Positions 45,231 through 54,664 of a stretch of DNA of 64,000 bases are shown here, piece after piece. A program made the position numbers and the translations under genes. The notes below the pieces were generated by a model. It worked only from the letters and a program-made list of their open reading frames with translations. It had not been told where the DNA came from and did not search any database. Within the stretch, counting starts at the first letter, position 1. The number at the start of each line of letters is the position of its first letter. This stretch comes from Nocardia niigatensis NBRC 100131 (GTDB lineage Bacteria > Actinomycetota > Actinomycetes > Mycobacteriales > Mycobacteriaceae), in the NCBI RefSeq assembly GCF_000308655.1, contig NZ_BAGC01000042.1, positions 1-64,000 of the forward strand, given 5' to 3'.

Positions 45231-46393
45231 TGCGGCGGGTACGCAGCACTCCGCGGCCGGGCTGGCAGCGGATCATCGAGAGTCAGGGTCTGGTCTACGG
45301 CTCTCCGGGGCAGTACCCGAACGGTCAACCGCGCCCCTACTGGGACGAGTCGGTGCACTACGAATTCGACATGGACGAGATCCTCGCCATGGAGGCACAG
45401 GTCGAGGTGCTGCACTCCATGTGCCTGCACGCCGTCGAACAGGTGGTGCTGACCGAGCGGTTCGCCGATTTCGGTCTGCCGCAATGGAGCTGGGAGCCCA
45501 TCACCAAGTCCTGGCACCGCTCCGACCCGCACGTCTACGGCCGCTTCGACATGCGCTACGACGGCCGCGGCCCGGCGAAACTGCTGGAGTACAACGCCGA
45601 TACGCCCACCTCCCTGCTGGAGGCGGCGATCGTGCAGTGGCACTGGCTCACCGACACCCACCCCGACGACGACCAGTGGAACTCCCTGCACGAGAAGCTG
45701 GTCGAACGCTGGGGTGAGCTGCGTGAGACGCTGCCGGGCTCGCAACTGCACTTCAGCTGGTCGAGCGCGGACTCCTCCGGTGAGGACAACGTCACCACCG
45801 CCTACATGCAGGAGACCGCCGCCGAGGCCGGATTCGACACCGTCGCCCTGCCCATCGAAGACGTCGGATTCGACACGGAGCTGCACCGTTTCGTGGATCT
45901 GGCCGAGGCCCCCATCGAGGCCATCTTCAAGCTGTATCCGTGGGAATGGGCCCTCGACGACGACTTCGGCCGCCGCGTGGTGGAGTCCCTGCCGGAAGCC
46001 ATGTGGATCGAACCGCTGTGGAAGGCGCTGCTGTCCAACAAGGCGATCCTGGCGGTGCTGTGGGAGATGTACCCCGGCCACCCCAACCTGCTGCCCGCCT
46101 ACCTCGACGACCCGCACGAGCTCACCGAGTACATCCGCAAGCCGAAGCTGGGCCGTGAGGGCGCGAACATGACCATCGTCGGCGCGGGCATGGAAACCGC
46201 CACCGGCGGCGTCTACGGCGCCGAGGGGTACGTCTACCAGATGCTGGACCCGCTACCGGAATTCGACGGCATGCGACCGGTGCTGGGTGCTTGGATCGTG
46301 GGCGACACCTCGGCGGGACTGGGTATCCGGGAGACCGTCGGCCTCATCACCGACGACAGCTCGACCTTCGTCCCACACCGGATACCGCAGTAG
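45230..46393 (+). CDS. Glutathionylspermidine synthase-like ATP-grasp peptide ligase
   Basis: 387 residues from GTG 45230, sharing one base with the preceding stop. The C-terminal amide-ligase domain of glutathionylspermidine synthases is recognisable throughout: GRFDMRYDGRGPAKLLEYNA, DTPTSLLEAAIVQWHWL, FKLYPWEWALDDDFG and KPKLGREGANMTIVGAG (ATP-binding loop). There is no amidase domain. E. coli YjfC is the nearest well-known namesake. Such ligases in yjf-type clusters are thought to modify a neighbouring protein or peptide rather than make glutathionylspermidine, which actinobacteria lack. Confidence 0.85.
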   Translation: MRRVRSTPRPGWQRIIESQGLVYGSPGQYPNGQPRPYWDESVHYEFDMDEILAMEAQVEVLHSMCLHAVEQVVLTERFADFGLPQWSWEPITKSWHRSDPHVYGRFDMRYDGRGPAKLLEYNADTPTSLLEAAIVQWHWLTDTHPDDDQWNSLHEKLVERWGELRETLPGSQLHFSWSSADSSGEDNVTTAYMQETAAEAGFDTVALPIEDVGFDTELHRFVDLAEAPIEAIFKLYPWEWALDDDFGRRVVESLPEAMWIEPLWKALLSNKAILAVLWEMYPGHPNLLPAYLDDPHELTEYIRKPKLGREGANMTIVGAGMETATGGVYGAEGYVYQMLDPLPEFDGMRPVLGAWIVGDTSAGLGIRETVGLITDDSSTFVPHRIPQ

Positions 46394-46452
46394 CGCGCAC
46401 CGGATTTTCGCAGTGGACACCGCACGAATCACCCCGACCCGGAGGAGACCCG

Positions 46453-46905
46453 TTGACCACCGCTCTCGCACTCGAAGCCGGGTACTGGAACTCCCTGGGC
46501 CGGGGCGTCGGCGCGATCCTGTGCTACGCCCTGCTGGGCTTGGCGCTGCTGCTCATCGGCTTCCAGACCGTGGACTGGACCACACCGGGCAGCCTGCGCG
46601 CCATGGTGGCGCGCGGGCTCCCGAACGCCGTCGTGGTCAGTTCGGCCGCCATGCTCAGCACGGCGTTCATCGTGGTGCTGGCCGTCTACGCGCAGGCCGG
46701 CAAGCTCGCCGAGGGCCTGATCGCCACCACGGTGTACGGACTGGTCGGGATCGTGGCCCAGATCATCGCGGTCCGCAGCCTGGAATTCGTGCTCGGCATC
46801 AATATCGGTGAGGTGCTGAAGAATCCGGAGTTCAGCACCGAGTCCGTGGTGGTGGCCGCCGCGCACCTCGCCATCGGCCTGGTGGTGGCCGTCGCCATCC
46901 TCTGA
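46453..46905 (+). CDS. DUF350 (YjfL-like) membrane protein
   Basis: 150 residues. The start is a TTG at 46453 with GGAGGAG five bases upstream; no ATG or GTG fits. Four membrane helices form two repeats (VGAILCYALLGLALLLIGFQ, then VVVSSAAMLSTAFIVVLAVY), followed by GLIATTVYGLVGIVAQIIAV and a final helix, the DUF350 pattern of two tandem units. It completes a three-gene set with the upstream YjfM-like and YjfC-like genes. Function unknown. Confidence 0.8.
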   Translation: MTTALALEAGYWNSLGRGVGAILCYALLGLALLLIGFQTVDWTTPGSLRAMVARGLPNAVVVSSAAMLSTAFIVVLAVYAQAGKLAEGLIATTVYGLVGIVAQIIAVRSLEFVLGINIGEVLKNPEFSTESVVVAAAHLAIGLVVAVAIL

Positions 46906-46911
46906 CGCCGG

Positions 46912-47427
46912 TTAGCTGTACTGCGGCAGCCGGTCGGCGGACCGCCCGGCCGATGCCCACAGCCACCCGGCCAGCCAGATCATGCCGGCGCCCACGAACA
47001 CATGGCCCACCCGCACGACCGGCGCGGGCAGCAGGAACGTCAGCGACAGCACGGTCAAGCCGAGGACATAGCACCCGACCGCGGCAGGCGGCACGACCCG
47101 CGCGGGCCCCGCGAGCAGTCGGTCCACCACCGCCGGATCCAAGTGCACCAGCACGAAATTCATGGTGTACGCGATGCCCGCGAAATACCCGAAGCTCAGG
47201 AAGTGCACCGCGAAGGCCCACCCGCCGAACCTCCCCATCCGCTGGTACTGCGCCAGGTAGAGCCCCGCCGCTAACGCGATCCCGAACGGCACCGCCCCGC
47301 CATTGAGCACCTCCGTGACCGGAAACTTCTGCCCGGCAACAGTTTCCAGCACACCGGCGAGCGCGGTCGCCACACCGCACACCACACCCGCGACCGCCGC
47401 GAGCCGGCACAACGATTGACCGTTCAT
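46912..47427 (-). CDS. Multi-pass membrane protein of unknown function
   Basis: 171 residues from ATG 47427, with GGAAGGG upstream; an ATG at 47460 is longer. Five or six hydrophobic helices cover the protein (LAAVAGVVCGVATALAGVLE, then FAVHFLSFGYFAGIAY, and a last one near HVFVGAGMIWLAGWLWAS). No recognised family. Convergent with the DUF350 gene, six bases between stop codons, and not obviously part of its operon. Confidence 0.6.
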   Translation of the reverse strand: MNGQSLCRLAAVAGVVCGVATALAGVLETVAGQKFPVTEVLNGGAVPFGIALAAGLYLAQYQRMGRFGGWAFAVHFLSFGYFAGIAYTMNFVLVHLDPAVVDRLLAGPARVVPPAAVGCYVLGLTVLSLTFLLPAPVVRVGHVFVGAGMIWLAGWLWASAGRSADRLPQYS

Positions 47428-47612
47428 TACCCAATTCCCTTCCGGGGCAGACGAATTCATACCTCCCGAACGCTACGAACCCAGACCCCGCCCGAAAAGT
47501 GCCACCCGGCCGATGTCCCCCGGCACGGTGACCGGTGACAAAACCATGACCTTCGGCCTATTTCCCCTCCGCCCCCTCGCCCCGCCCACCCCACACCCCT
47601 ACGCTCAACCCC

Positions 47613-48035
47613 ATGTCCCGGCCGCGAGCCCTGACCTGGGTAACGTGCTTCACCTACGCCACGGTCCTGTGCGCAAGCTGGTTCGCGACCCTCACAGGCA
47701 GCGCCTCTGCCACACCGCTCCGACTCGCCATCCTCACCTTCGCCCTCGTCATCCTCGCCGCCCTGGACCTGCGAACCTGCCGTCCCACTCGGACAGCCGG
47801 CCGGACCACGCCCACCACACCGTGCTCGCCGGACGATCTGCACCCACCTGAGCCGCCCGCTAAACTGCGCACCACCTCGACAGGACGAGGCACGTCACTA
47901 CGTCAGCGAGGGCACCGTGAAGAACCACATCTCGAACATCCTGACCCGCCTCGGCGTCCGCGACCGGACCCAGGCCGCGATCTACGCGCTCGACCACGGC
48001 CTCGCGTGAGGGTCAGCGCACGCGGCTGTACTTGA
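47613..48035 (+). CDS. Doubtful open frame; first 55 codons encode two membrane helices
   Basis: The frame from ATG 47613 begins RPRALTWVTCFTYATVLCAS and contains a second helix (LRLAILTFALVILAALDL), then degenerates into Pro/Arg/Thr-rich sequence that overlaps the LuxR-type remnant in another frame and the end of the DHFR-like gene. Only the first 165 bases look like protein. It may be the truncated N terminus of a sensor kinase that once preceded the regulator remnant. No ribosome site. Confidence 0.25.
   Translation: MSRPRALTWVTCFTYATVLCASWFATLTGSASATPLRLAILTFALVILAALDLRTCRPTRTAGRTTPTTPCSPDDLHPPEPPAKLRTTSTGRGTSLRQRGHREEPHLEHPDPPRRPRPDPGRDLRARPRPRVRVSARGCT
47887..48009 (+). pseudogene. C-terminal remnant of a NarL/LuxR-type response regulator
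   Basis: Read from about 47887 to the TGA at 48009, the sequence gives HYVSEGTVKNHISNILTRLG followed by VRDRTQAAIYALDHGLA. This is the recognition helix and end of a LuxR-type DNA-binding domain. No receiver domain, no start codon and no first half of the HTH precede it. The remnant of a deleted two-component gene is the simplest reading. Confidence 0.75.
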
Positions 48036-48594
48036 TGAAGGCGACGCCGTCCTCGAACATGCGGCTGGTCAGCACCCGGAACTTCGTCGGCTCCGGCAGT
48101 TGCCCGCCGGCGCCGAACATCGGCCGGCCGTGGCCCAGCACAATCGGATACAGCTTCAGGAACACCTGGTCGATCTCGGGCATCAGGGTCTGGGCGAGCT
48201 CACCGCCGCCGCACAGCCAGATGCCGAGCCCCTTCTCACGCTTGAGCTCGCGCACCCGCTCGATCGGGTTCTCGGAGATCAACTCCACGTCGGGGGCGGG
48301 ATTCTCCGGCAGCGTGGTCGACACCACGAACTGCCGCAGATGCGCATACGGGCTGGACGTGCCGGTCCGGACACCGAAGTCGTGGGTCTTGCGACCCATG
48401 ATCACGGTGTCGAAGTTCTGGCAGGGTCTATCGACGCCGAGCACCTGACGAACCTTGGTCGGGAGGGTCTCGGGGTACTGCGCGATGATCGCCGGCCCGT
48501 GGTCACCCCCGACCGGGAAGAAGTCGACCGAGCCCGCATCGGTGGCGATGAAGCCGTCGATGGTGGCCGCGACGAAGTAGGTCAATTTGCGCAT
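48013..48594 (-). CDS. DHFR/RibD-like reductase
   Basis: 193 residues from ATG 48594, chosen for the perfect GGAGG six bases upstream. RKLTYFVAATIDGFIATDAG opens the fold; VIMGRKTHDFG and IWLCGGGELAQTLMPEIDQV are the cofactor-binding signatures of the RibD C-terminal family. It is an NAD(P)H-dependent reductase of unknown substrate, not the true dihydrofolate reductase. Single gene. Confidence 0.87.
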   Translation of the reverse strand: MRKLTYFVAATIDGFIATDAGSVDFFPVGGDHGPAIIAQYPETLPTKVRQVLGVDRPCQNFDTVIMGRKTHDFGVRTGTSSPYAHLRQFVVSTTLPENPAPDVELISENPIERVRELKREKGLGIWLCGGGELAQTLMPEIDQVFLKLYPIVLGHGRPMFGAGGQLPEPTKFRVLTSRMFEDGVAFIKYSRVR

Positions 48595-48711
48595 TTGTTT
48601 CCTCCAGCCGGCACAAGGCACATCGCTAAGGAAACGGTAGCGCTTCGGCGCACCCGATAGTGCGGCTCGGGCAGACTCGAATGACCTTGGAAAGAAGAAA
48701 ACCTGCTGGTC

Positions 48712-49569
48712 TCAGCCGCGCGGGCGGGGCTGACAGCGGGGGCAGGAGAAAGACGAACGGTTCATGAACTTCTCCCGGCGCATGACCGCACCGCAGCGCC
48801 GGCACGGCTCGTCCTCGCGCCCGTAGGCATTGAGCGAACGCTCGAAGTACCCGGACTGTCCGTTGACGTTCACGTAGAGGGCGTCGAAGGAAGTGCCCCC
48901 GGCCCGCAGCGCCTCGCTCATGACGGTCCGCGTCTCGGCGAGCAGGGTGTGCAGCGCGGGCCTGGTCAGCTTGTCCGCCGGGCGCTCACCGTGAATCCTG
49001 GCCCGCCACAACGCCTCGTCGGCGTAGATATTGCCGACCCCGGACACCACGGTCTGATCCAGCAGCAGCCGCTTGATCTCGGAGTGCTTGCCGCGCAACG
49101 TCTTCACCACAGCGTCGGCGTCGAACAGCGGATCCAGCGGGTCGCGCGCGATGTGCGCCGCAGACTCGGGCACCCAGGTCCCGTCCACCTCGACCAGATC
49201 CGAGAGCAGCCAGCCACCGAAGGTGCGCTGGTCCACGAACCGCAGTTCGTTCCCGTCGTCGAGGGTCGCGATGATGTGCGCGTGCTTCTCCAGCGGCGCG
49301 GTCGCGGGCTGCACCAGCATCTGCCCGGACATGCCGAGATGCACGACCAGAGAGGTATCGGGCTCATCGAAGGTGAGCCACAGGAATTTGCCCCGCCGCT
49401 GCGCGTTCTCCACGCGCAGACCGGTCAATCGGGCGGCGAGATCGTCCCCGCCCAGTGCGTGCCGGCGCACCGAACGCGGGTGCTTGACCGTCACCCGGTC
49501 CAGGACGCGGCCCACCACATGCTCGGTGAGCCCGCGCCGGACGACTTCGACCTCGGGAAGTTCGGGCAT
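48712..49569 (-). CDS. mutM: Formamidopyrimidine-DNA glycosylase MutM
   Basis: 285 residues. [13 protein letters not shown] supplies the catalytic Pro and Glu. [10 protein letters not shown], a [19 protein letters not shown] element and the C-terminal zinc finger [13 protein letters not shown] with SSFSCPRC complete the enzyme. It removes 8-oxoguanine from DNA, which matters in high-GC genomes. Its start touches the rnc stop. Confidence 0.97.
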   Translation of the reverse strand: MPELPEVEVVRRGLTEHVVGRVLDRVTVKHPRSVRRHALGGDDLAARLTGLRVENAQRRGKFLWLTFDEPDTSLVVHLGMSGQMLVQPATAPLEKHAHIIATLDDGNELRFVDQRTFGGWLLSDLVEVDGTWVPESAAHIARDPLDPLFDADAVVKTLRGKHSEIKRLLLDQTVVSGVGNIYADEALWRARIHGERPADKLTRPALHTLLAETRTVMSEALRAGGTSFDALYVNVNGQSGYFERSLNAYGREDEPCRRCGAVMRREKFMNRSSFSCPRCQPRPRG

Positions 49570-50340
49570 CTAGCTCTTCGAGCCGTCCGCCGAACCCTCG
49601 GACGCGTTCTCGGCGTTCAACGCCTTGTAGGCCGCGCCCGCGGCCTTCTGCTCCGCTTCCTTCTTGGAGCGGCCCACCCCCTGGCCGTAGCCCTGACCAC
49701 CGATCACCGCGGTGGCGGTGAACTCCTTGTCGTGATCGGGTCCGGTGGAGGTGATCTCGTAGCTGGGCACGCCGATGCCGCGCTCGGCGGTCAGCTCCTG
49801 CAGGCTGGTCTTCCAGTCGAGCCCGGCCCCCATGCGGGGACCGCGCTCGAGCAGTTCGGCGAACAGCCGCAGCACGACGGTGCGTGCCACATCGATGCCG
49901 TGCTGCAGGTGCACCGCACCCAGCAGCGACTCCATGCCGTCGGCGAGGATGCTCGGCTTGTCACGGCCGCCGGTGAGCTCCTCGCCCTTACCGAGCAGGA
50001 GATGGCGGCCGAGACCGCCCTCGCCGAGGCAGCGGGCCACCTCGGCCAGTGCATGCATGTTCACCACGCTCGCGCGCAGCTTCGCCAGCTCACCCTCGGA
50101 CTTGTCCGGGTGCTCGAGATAGAGGCGCTCGGTGATGCTCAGGCCGAGCACCGAATCGCCCAGAAACTCCAGGCGCTCGTTGGTCGGCAGGCCACCGTTC
50201 TCGTAGGCGTACGACCGGTGCGTCAACGCTAGGCGCAAAAGCTCCGGTTGTACGTCCACGCCGAGTGCCCCGAGCAGACTGGCATGGTCGGCTGCGTCAC
50301 CCACGGCGGGAACATCCGCCGCATCCTTGCTGGCGGTCAC
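49570..50340 (-). CDS. rnc: Ribonuclease III
   Basis: 256 residues from GTG 50340. The catalytic signature [20 protein letters not shown] and the C-terminal dsRNA-binding domain ([37 protein letters not shown]) are intact. It processes rRNA precursors and structured RNAs. The frame is open further upstream through rpmF, so the start was set by family length. Followed without gap by mutM. Confidence 0.97.
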   Translation of the reverse strand: MTASKDAADVPAVGDAADHASLLGALGVDVQPELLRLALTHRSYAYENGGLPTNERLEFLGDSVLGLSITERLYLEHPDKSEGELAKLRASVVNMHALAEVARCLGEGGLGRHLLLGKGEELTGGRDKPSILADGMESLLGAVHLQHGIDVARTVVLRLFAELLERGPRMGAGLDWKTSLQELTAERGIGVPSYEITSTGPDHDKEFTATAVIGGQGYGQGVGRSKKEAEQKAAGAAYKALNAENASEGSADGSKS

Positions 50341-50357
50341 GGTCGCTCGAGCGCGAA

Positions 50358-50540
50358 TCAGATCGCGGAGGTGACCTGACGGCCCTTGTAGGTGCCGCAG
50401 CTCGGGCACGCGATGTGCGGCAGGGTCTTCTGGCCGCAGGCGCGGTTCGGGCAGGTGATCAGGGTCGGCGCGGCGGCCTTCCACTGGCTGCGACGCGCGT
50501 GGGTGTTGGCACGGGACATCCGGCGCTTCGGAACGGCCAC
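50358..50540 (-). CDS. rpmF: 50S ribosomal protein L32
   Basis: 60 residues: [20 protein letters not shown] is the L32 N terminus and [20 protein letters not shown] binds zinc with four Cys. This zinc-type version is usual in actinobacteria. It sits between the DUF177 gene and rnc, both on the same strand, as in many bacteria. Confidence 0.98.
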   Translation of the reverse strand: MAVPKRRMSRANTHARRSQWKAAAPTLITCPNRACGQKTLPHIACPSCGTYKGRQVTSAI

Positions 50541-50542
50541 GA

Positions 50543-51238
50543 CTAGCTCTCCTCTGTCTTCTTACTTGCGGCACCGTTGTGTCCCGCAAGGATGGAATCG
50601 GTTGATGGGTCCGACACGGAATCCGTATCGGGGGACTCAGCACTGCTGTGTTCTTTGTCAGAGAACTTGGCGAGCCCGGCCCAGCGAGGGTCAAGTATCT
50701 CATGACCGTGGCCGGAACCCGCAATCGCCATCTTGACGCCGCATTCCGGGCACAATCCGGCGCAGTCCGGCTCGCACAGCGGCTGCAGCGGCAGCTCCAG
50801 GCCGACGGCGTCGATGATCACCGGTTCGAGGTCGATGAAATCGTCGACCAGGCGCGGGATCTCGTCTTCCTCGGTGGTCTGCTCGGTGGCGCTGTCCGGG
50901 TAGGCGAACAGTTCGGTGAGCTGCAACTCGATCTCGTCGGTGAACGATTCGAGGCAGCGCGAGCATTCGCCCTCGATGGGACCGGACACCGTACCGGTGA
51001 CCAGCACACCCTCGGAGACCGACTGCAGCGTGAGATCCATCTCCAGCTCCGCGCCCGCGGGGATACCGACCAGATCGAGACCGATCTTCGCGTCGGTGGT
51101 GAAGGTGCGATGCAGCTCGCGCATGGATCCGGGGGCGCGTCCGAGACTGCGTACGTCCAGCACGAAACCCGCGTCGGTCATCTTGGGATGACGATGACGC
51201 GAGTTTTTACCGGAATCGGCGGACATCTCTGAACTCAC
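50543..51238 (-). CDS. DUF177 (YceD-like) protein
   Basis: 231 residues. [20 protein letters not shown], the acidic ELFAYPD stretch and [13 protein letters not shown] are signature elements of YceD/DUF177, implicated in 23S rRNA stability or processing. It is paired with rpmF two bases away. GTG 51238 is used; ATG 51226 is an alternative. The C-terminal tail is Ser/Asp-rich and variable. Confidence 0.93.
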   Translation of the reverse strand: MSSEMSADSGKNSRHRHPKMTDAGFVLDVRSLGRAPGSMRELHRTFTTDAKIGLDLVGIPAGAELEMDLTLQSVSEGVLVTGTVSGPIEGECSRCLESFTDEIELQLTELFAYPDSATEQTTEEDEIPRLVDDFIDLEPVIIDAVGLELPLQPLCEPDCAGLCPECGVKMAIAGSGHGHEILDPRWAGLAKFSDKEHSSAESPDTDSVSDPSTDSILAGHNGAASKKTEES

Positions 51239-51281
51239 TCACGCTAGGTGTGGAATGGGCAACCACCCAACGATACCGAAA

Positions 51282-51317
51282 GCCCCGCTTGCGACCCAAA
51301 TTGGGACGAAGCGGGGC
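51282..51317 (-). terminator. Terminator of sepIVA
   Basis: GCCCCGCTT/AAGCGGGGC outer stem with an inner CCCA/TGGG stem, 13 bases after the sepIVA stop and followed on the minus strand by TTTCGG. Confidence 0.75.
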
Positions 51318-51329
51318 GATGTTCGGAGA

Positions 51330-52076
51330 TCAGCGGCGGAACTCGGAGGCGTAGTCCGGAACCGAGGCGCCCGAAGGGACCTGGTGGCGGCCGCGGCCGA
51401 CGATGCGCAGGGCGTTGTGCAGGGTTTCCTCGAAGTCGGCGAGCTTGCCGTCGACGTAGTCGTCGCATTCCTGGCGGAGGCGGTCGGAGTCGGCCTGGGC
51501 GGTATCGATGAGCCGGGCGGATTCGACGTGGGCGGCACGGACCACCTCGGTCTGGGAAACCAGCCGATCCTGTTCGGCCTTGCCCTCGGCGACCGAGCGG
51601 TCATAGGAGGCCTGACCCGCGGCGGCCAGGCGGTCGGCCTCGGCGCGGGCGCGCCCGGTGAGGCTGTCGTATTCCTTCTGACCGTCGGTGACGGTGCGCT
51701 CGGCCTCCTCCTCCGCGGAGGCGACGAGGTGTTCGGCGTGGGCGCGGGCCTCGGCGACCATGCGGTCGGCGTGCGCCTTGGCGTCGGCGAGGATGCGGTC
51801 GGCCTCGTCGCGCGCGGAGGTAACGGTGTGGTGCGCTTGCTCATTGGCGGTCTTGACCGTGGTCTCGGCGCCGGTGCGGGCATCGGTGACGATCTTGTCG
51901 CGGTGATCGAGCACGTCCTGGGCGTCGTCGAGTTCGCCGGGCAGCGCGTCGCGGACATCGTCGAGGAGTTCGAGGACCTCACCGCGCGGGACGATGCAGT
52001 TGCGGGTCGGCGGGATGCCGCGGGCCTCTTCGATGATGGCCACCAGTTCGTCGAGCGCTTCGAATACCCGGTACAT
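51330..52076 (-). CDS. sepIVA: DivIVA-domain septation protein SepIVA
   Basis: 248 residues. The N terminus YRVFEALDELVAIIEEARG and IVPRGEVLELLDDVRDALP are distinctive. The middle is a long Ala/Glu coiled coil (DEADRILADAKAHADRMVAE), and the C terminus is short and variable. This matches Rv2927c/SepIVA of mycobacteria, a DivIVA-like factor for septation and polar growth, in the same genomic place. The assignment is strong on order and N-terminal pattern. Confidence 0.9.
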   Translation of the reverse strand: MYRVFEALDELVAIIEEARGIPPTRNCIVPRGEVLELLDDVRDALPGELDDAQDVLDHRDKIVTDARTGAETTVKTANEQAHHTVTSARDEADRILADAKAHADRMVAEARAHAEHLVASAEEEAERTVTDGQKEYDSLTGRARAEADRLAAAGQASYDRSVAEGKAEQDRLVSQTEVVRAAHVESARLIDTAQADSDRLRQECDDYVDGKLADFEETLHNALRIVGRGRHQVPSGASVPDYASEFRR

Positions 52077-52329
52077 GTGCTACCCCACTCTCCTGCCAGG
52101 ACTCACGGCGAGACTCTCCGCTTCAGCCAGTCTGCCAATCTCAGCGCTGTCAACAAGGTCCGACACGGCGTGTCGCGGGTTTTCCGGCAGATGGCCTGTT
52201 TCACAGACCACAAAAACAAGTGGAGGAAACTGCTCCACTTGATGGTATTTTTGAAGGGCAAGAAAGTGTCGGCCAATGACCGTGGCCCGGAACGACTCCG
52301 GACCGCCGGGCCGGCACCGACGTGTTCGG

Positions 52330-52878
52330 ATGGGGAAGACGATGGCTGTCCACGAGATTCCGGAACGGGCGACGATGCCCGTGGCCGGACTGGTGAACAC
52401 CTACACCTATGGCACCGAGGCCCTGGCCTACGGGACCGAGGCCCTGCAGGCGACGAGTGCCCGGTGGCTGGGGCGGCTGGGCGTCTGGCTGCGCGGGGAC
52501 GCGGTCCTCGCGCAATTGATTCGCTTCGCCCTGGTCGGCGGCCTCAGCAATGTCGGCTACATCCTCTTGTTCCTCGCGCTCTACGGCGGCGGCCCGCAGC
52601 TGGCCAATCTGGCCGGCTCCATCGTGAGCACGGCGCTGGCCAATGAGATGCACCGGCGGCTCACCTTCCAGGCGGCCGACCGGGTGCGCTGGCACACAGC
52701 GCAATTGGAGGGCGGCGCGCTCGCGCTGGCCGGACTGGCCATCACCTCGGGTGGGCTGGCGATTCTCGAGGTCACCGAACCGGGCATCGGCGGTGTCACC
52801 GAAGCCATTGCGGTGCTGGGCATTACCGCCGCGGTGGGCACCATGCGCTTCCTGACCCTGCGGCTCTGGGTCTTCTGA
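52330..52878 (+). CDS. GtrA-like membrane protein
   Basis: 182 residues from ATG 52330 (ATG 52342 also possible). RFALVGGLSNVGYILLFLAL, NEMHRRLTFQ and two later helices give the four-helix GtrA pattern. GtrA proteins flip or assist bactoprenol-linked sugars for surface glycan modification. The N-terminal 60 residues are extra and soluble. Single gene, divergent from sepIVA; no glycosyltransferase is adjacent. Confidence 0.85.
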   Translation: MGKTMAVHEIPERATMPVAGLVNTYTYGTEALAYGTEALQATSARWLGRLGVWLRGDAVLAQLIRFALVGGLSNVGYILLFLALYGGGPQLANLAGSIVSTALANEMHRRLTFQAADRVRWHTAQLEGGALALAGLAITSGGLAILEVTEPGIGGVTEAIAVLGITAAVGTMRFLTLRLWVF

Positions 52879-53098
52879 GCCCTTCCTCTCCTGTTCTCCG
52901 CATGCGCGGGAACCCTTTTCGACGTGTCGGCGTCCAAGACAGCATCGACGACGAAAGGGGTTCCGACATGGACCGTGGGCGCGGATGCCTTGGGGGACGG
53001 CAGGATACGGCCGGGCCGCGATCACAGCGGCCGGCGGGGCGGGTCCGCGGGTCGTGCGTACGGCATCGCCGTCCGCGGCCACCCCGGCGGGCGGGCGA

Positions 53099-54106
53099 AT
53101 GACCACCCGGACCACGGCTGCCGCCGAGACGATGGCCGCCGTGCGGCGGTGCGAAGCGGACGGATCCCGGCGGGCGCCGCTCGAGGGGTGCGGCGCACAG
53201 CGGAGCCCCGGGCCGCAGCTGACTCCCGGGCCGCGGCGTAGGGACGGACGGCACGGGCTCGCACCGGCACTGAGTCGCCGGGAACAGCATCGGCAGTTGA
53301 TCCGGACCGTGCTGCCGGAAATGGCGGCGGGCACCGTGGTGAGCCACCAGTCGGCGGCCGTGCTCTACGGCACCACGCTGTGGCGCGCTCCCCTGGACCG
53401 GGTGTGTGTCACCCGCAACCGCCGGGGCGGCGGCCGGACCCGGCCGTTCACCAAAGTCCATGGTTCGCCGGTGGATTCGGTCGCGGAGCTGGACGGCCTG
53501 CTGGTCACCACGCCGGCGCGGACGGTGGTGGATCTGGCCCTGACCCTGCCGTTCGAGGCGGCCGTGGTGGCGGGCGACGCGCTGGCGGGCATGTTCGGGC
53601 TGGGCGCGGCCGAGCTCGGCGCGGAGCTCGCGCGGGCCAAGGGCCGCTACGGCATCGGCCAGGCGAAACAGGTGATCGCCATGCTCGACGGCCGCAGCCA
53701 GAGCATCGGTGAGTCGCTGAGCCGCACCATGATCCAGCAGCACGCGCTCCCGCTGCCCCGGTCACAGGGCGATGTGCTGACTCCCGATGGCCGGTTCGTC
53801 GGCCGGGTCGACTTCTATTACGAATCCGCCGGTATCCTCTGCGAATTCGACGGGCCCACCGAATACGGCCGCCTGTTGCGCCCGGGTCAGGATCTGGCGG
53901 CGGCCGTGCGGCGGGAGCAGACCCGTGAAACCTCGCTGCGCGCCCTCGGTTTCGATGTGGTGCGCTGGACCTGGGACGACCTGGTGCGGGGCCGCCCGGC
54001 CCGGCAGCTGCGGTCCGCGCTGGCCACCCGCCGGCGCCGCCCGGACGGCCGGATCGAACCGGCCCCGTCGCCCGAGCCGCGCGGCCTGCCGGTCCGCGCG
54101 CTCTGA
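53099..54106 (+). CDS. AbiEi-like antitoxin domain protein with a nuclease-like C terminus
   Basis: 335 residues from ATG 53099; the start is uncertain, because the first 70 codons are Arg/Ala-rich and unlike a domain. The middle (GTVVSHQSAAVLYGTTLWRA, VTTPARTVVDLALTLPFEAA) matches the AbiEi/type IV antitoxin family. The C-terminal 110 residues (GRVDFYYESAGILCEFDGPT, ALGFDVVRWTWDDL) have the Asp and Glu-x-Asp pattern of DUF559/PD-(D/E)XK nucleases. No AbiEii nucleotidyltransferase toxin is adjacent. Probably a stand-alone defence or mobile-element-related protein. Confidence 0.75.
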   Translation: MTTRTTAAAETMAAVRRCEADGSRRAPLEGCGAQRSPGPQLTPGPRRRDGRHGLAPALSRREQHRQLIRTVLPEMAAGTVVSHQSAAVLYGTTLWRAPLDRVCVTRNRRGGGRTRPFTKVHGSPVDSVAELDGLLVTTPARTVVDLALTLPFEAAVVAGDALAGMFGLGAAELGAELARAKGRYGIGQAKQVIAMLDGRSQSIGESLSRTMIQQHALPLPRSQGDVLTPDGRFVGRVDFYYESAGILCEFDGPTEYGRLLRPGQDLAAAVRREQTRETSLRALGFDVVRWTWDDLVRGRPARQLRSALATRRRRPDGRIEPAPSPEPRGLPVRAL

Positions 54107-54143
54107 TCCCCACCGGTCCGGCGGCGGATCACCGGCCCGGATT

Positions 54144-54175
54144 CCGCAGGGGCGGAGAGAGTTGCGCCCCTGCGG
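54144..54175. terminator. Bidirectional terminator
   Basis: Perfect 11-bp stem CCGCAGGGGCG/CGCCCCTGCGG with a 10-base loop, between the convergent AbiEi-like gene and coaD. Confidence 0.8.
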
Positions 54176-54178
54176 CGG

Positions 54179-54664
54179 TCAGGCCTTGCGTTCGGCGATG
54201 CGGGCGAGCAGCTGCTTGTGGACGATCGGGGGCAGGAGGTCAGCGACGTCGCCCCCGTAGGCGGCGACCTCCTTGACCAGCGAGCTGGAGACGAAGCCGT
54301 AGGCCGGGTTGGTGGCGATGAAATAGGTGTCGACGCCGGTGAGCTTGCGGTTCATCTGCGCCATCTGGAGCTCGTAGCCGAAGTCGGTGGCATCGCGCAG
54401 GCCCTTGACGATGGCGGTGATGCCCTCCTGCTTGGCGAAATCGACCAGCAGGCCGCGCCAGGATTCCACCCGCACATTGGGCAGGTGGGCGGTCACCTCG
54501 CGGATGAGATCCATCCGCTCCTCGACGGTGAACATGCCCTGCTTGTTGGGGTTCACCACGACGGTCACGACGACCTCGTCGAATTGCACGGCGGCGCGCG
54601 CGATCACATCGAGATGTCCATTGGTCACGGGGTCGAACGACCCGGGGCACAGTGCTCCAGCCAT
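54179..54664 (-). CDS. coaD: Phosphopantetheine adenylyltransferase
   Basis: 161 residues, normal length. It makes dephospho-CoA from phosphopantetheine and ATP. The (H/T)xGH motif is in [36 protein letters not shown] is the second conserved block, and [16 protein letters not shown] the third. In mycobacteria it lies a gene cluster away from sepIVA; here only two accessory genes intervene. Confidence 0.97.
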   Translation of the reverse strand: MAGALCPGSFDPVTNGHLDVIARAAVQFDEVVVTVVVNPNKQGMFTVEERMDLIREVTAHLPNVRVESWRGLLVDFAKQEGITAIVKGLRDATDFGYELQMAQMNRKLTGVDTYFIATNPAYGFVSSSLVKEVAAYGGDVADLLPPIVHKQLLARIAERKA

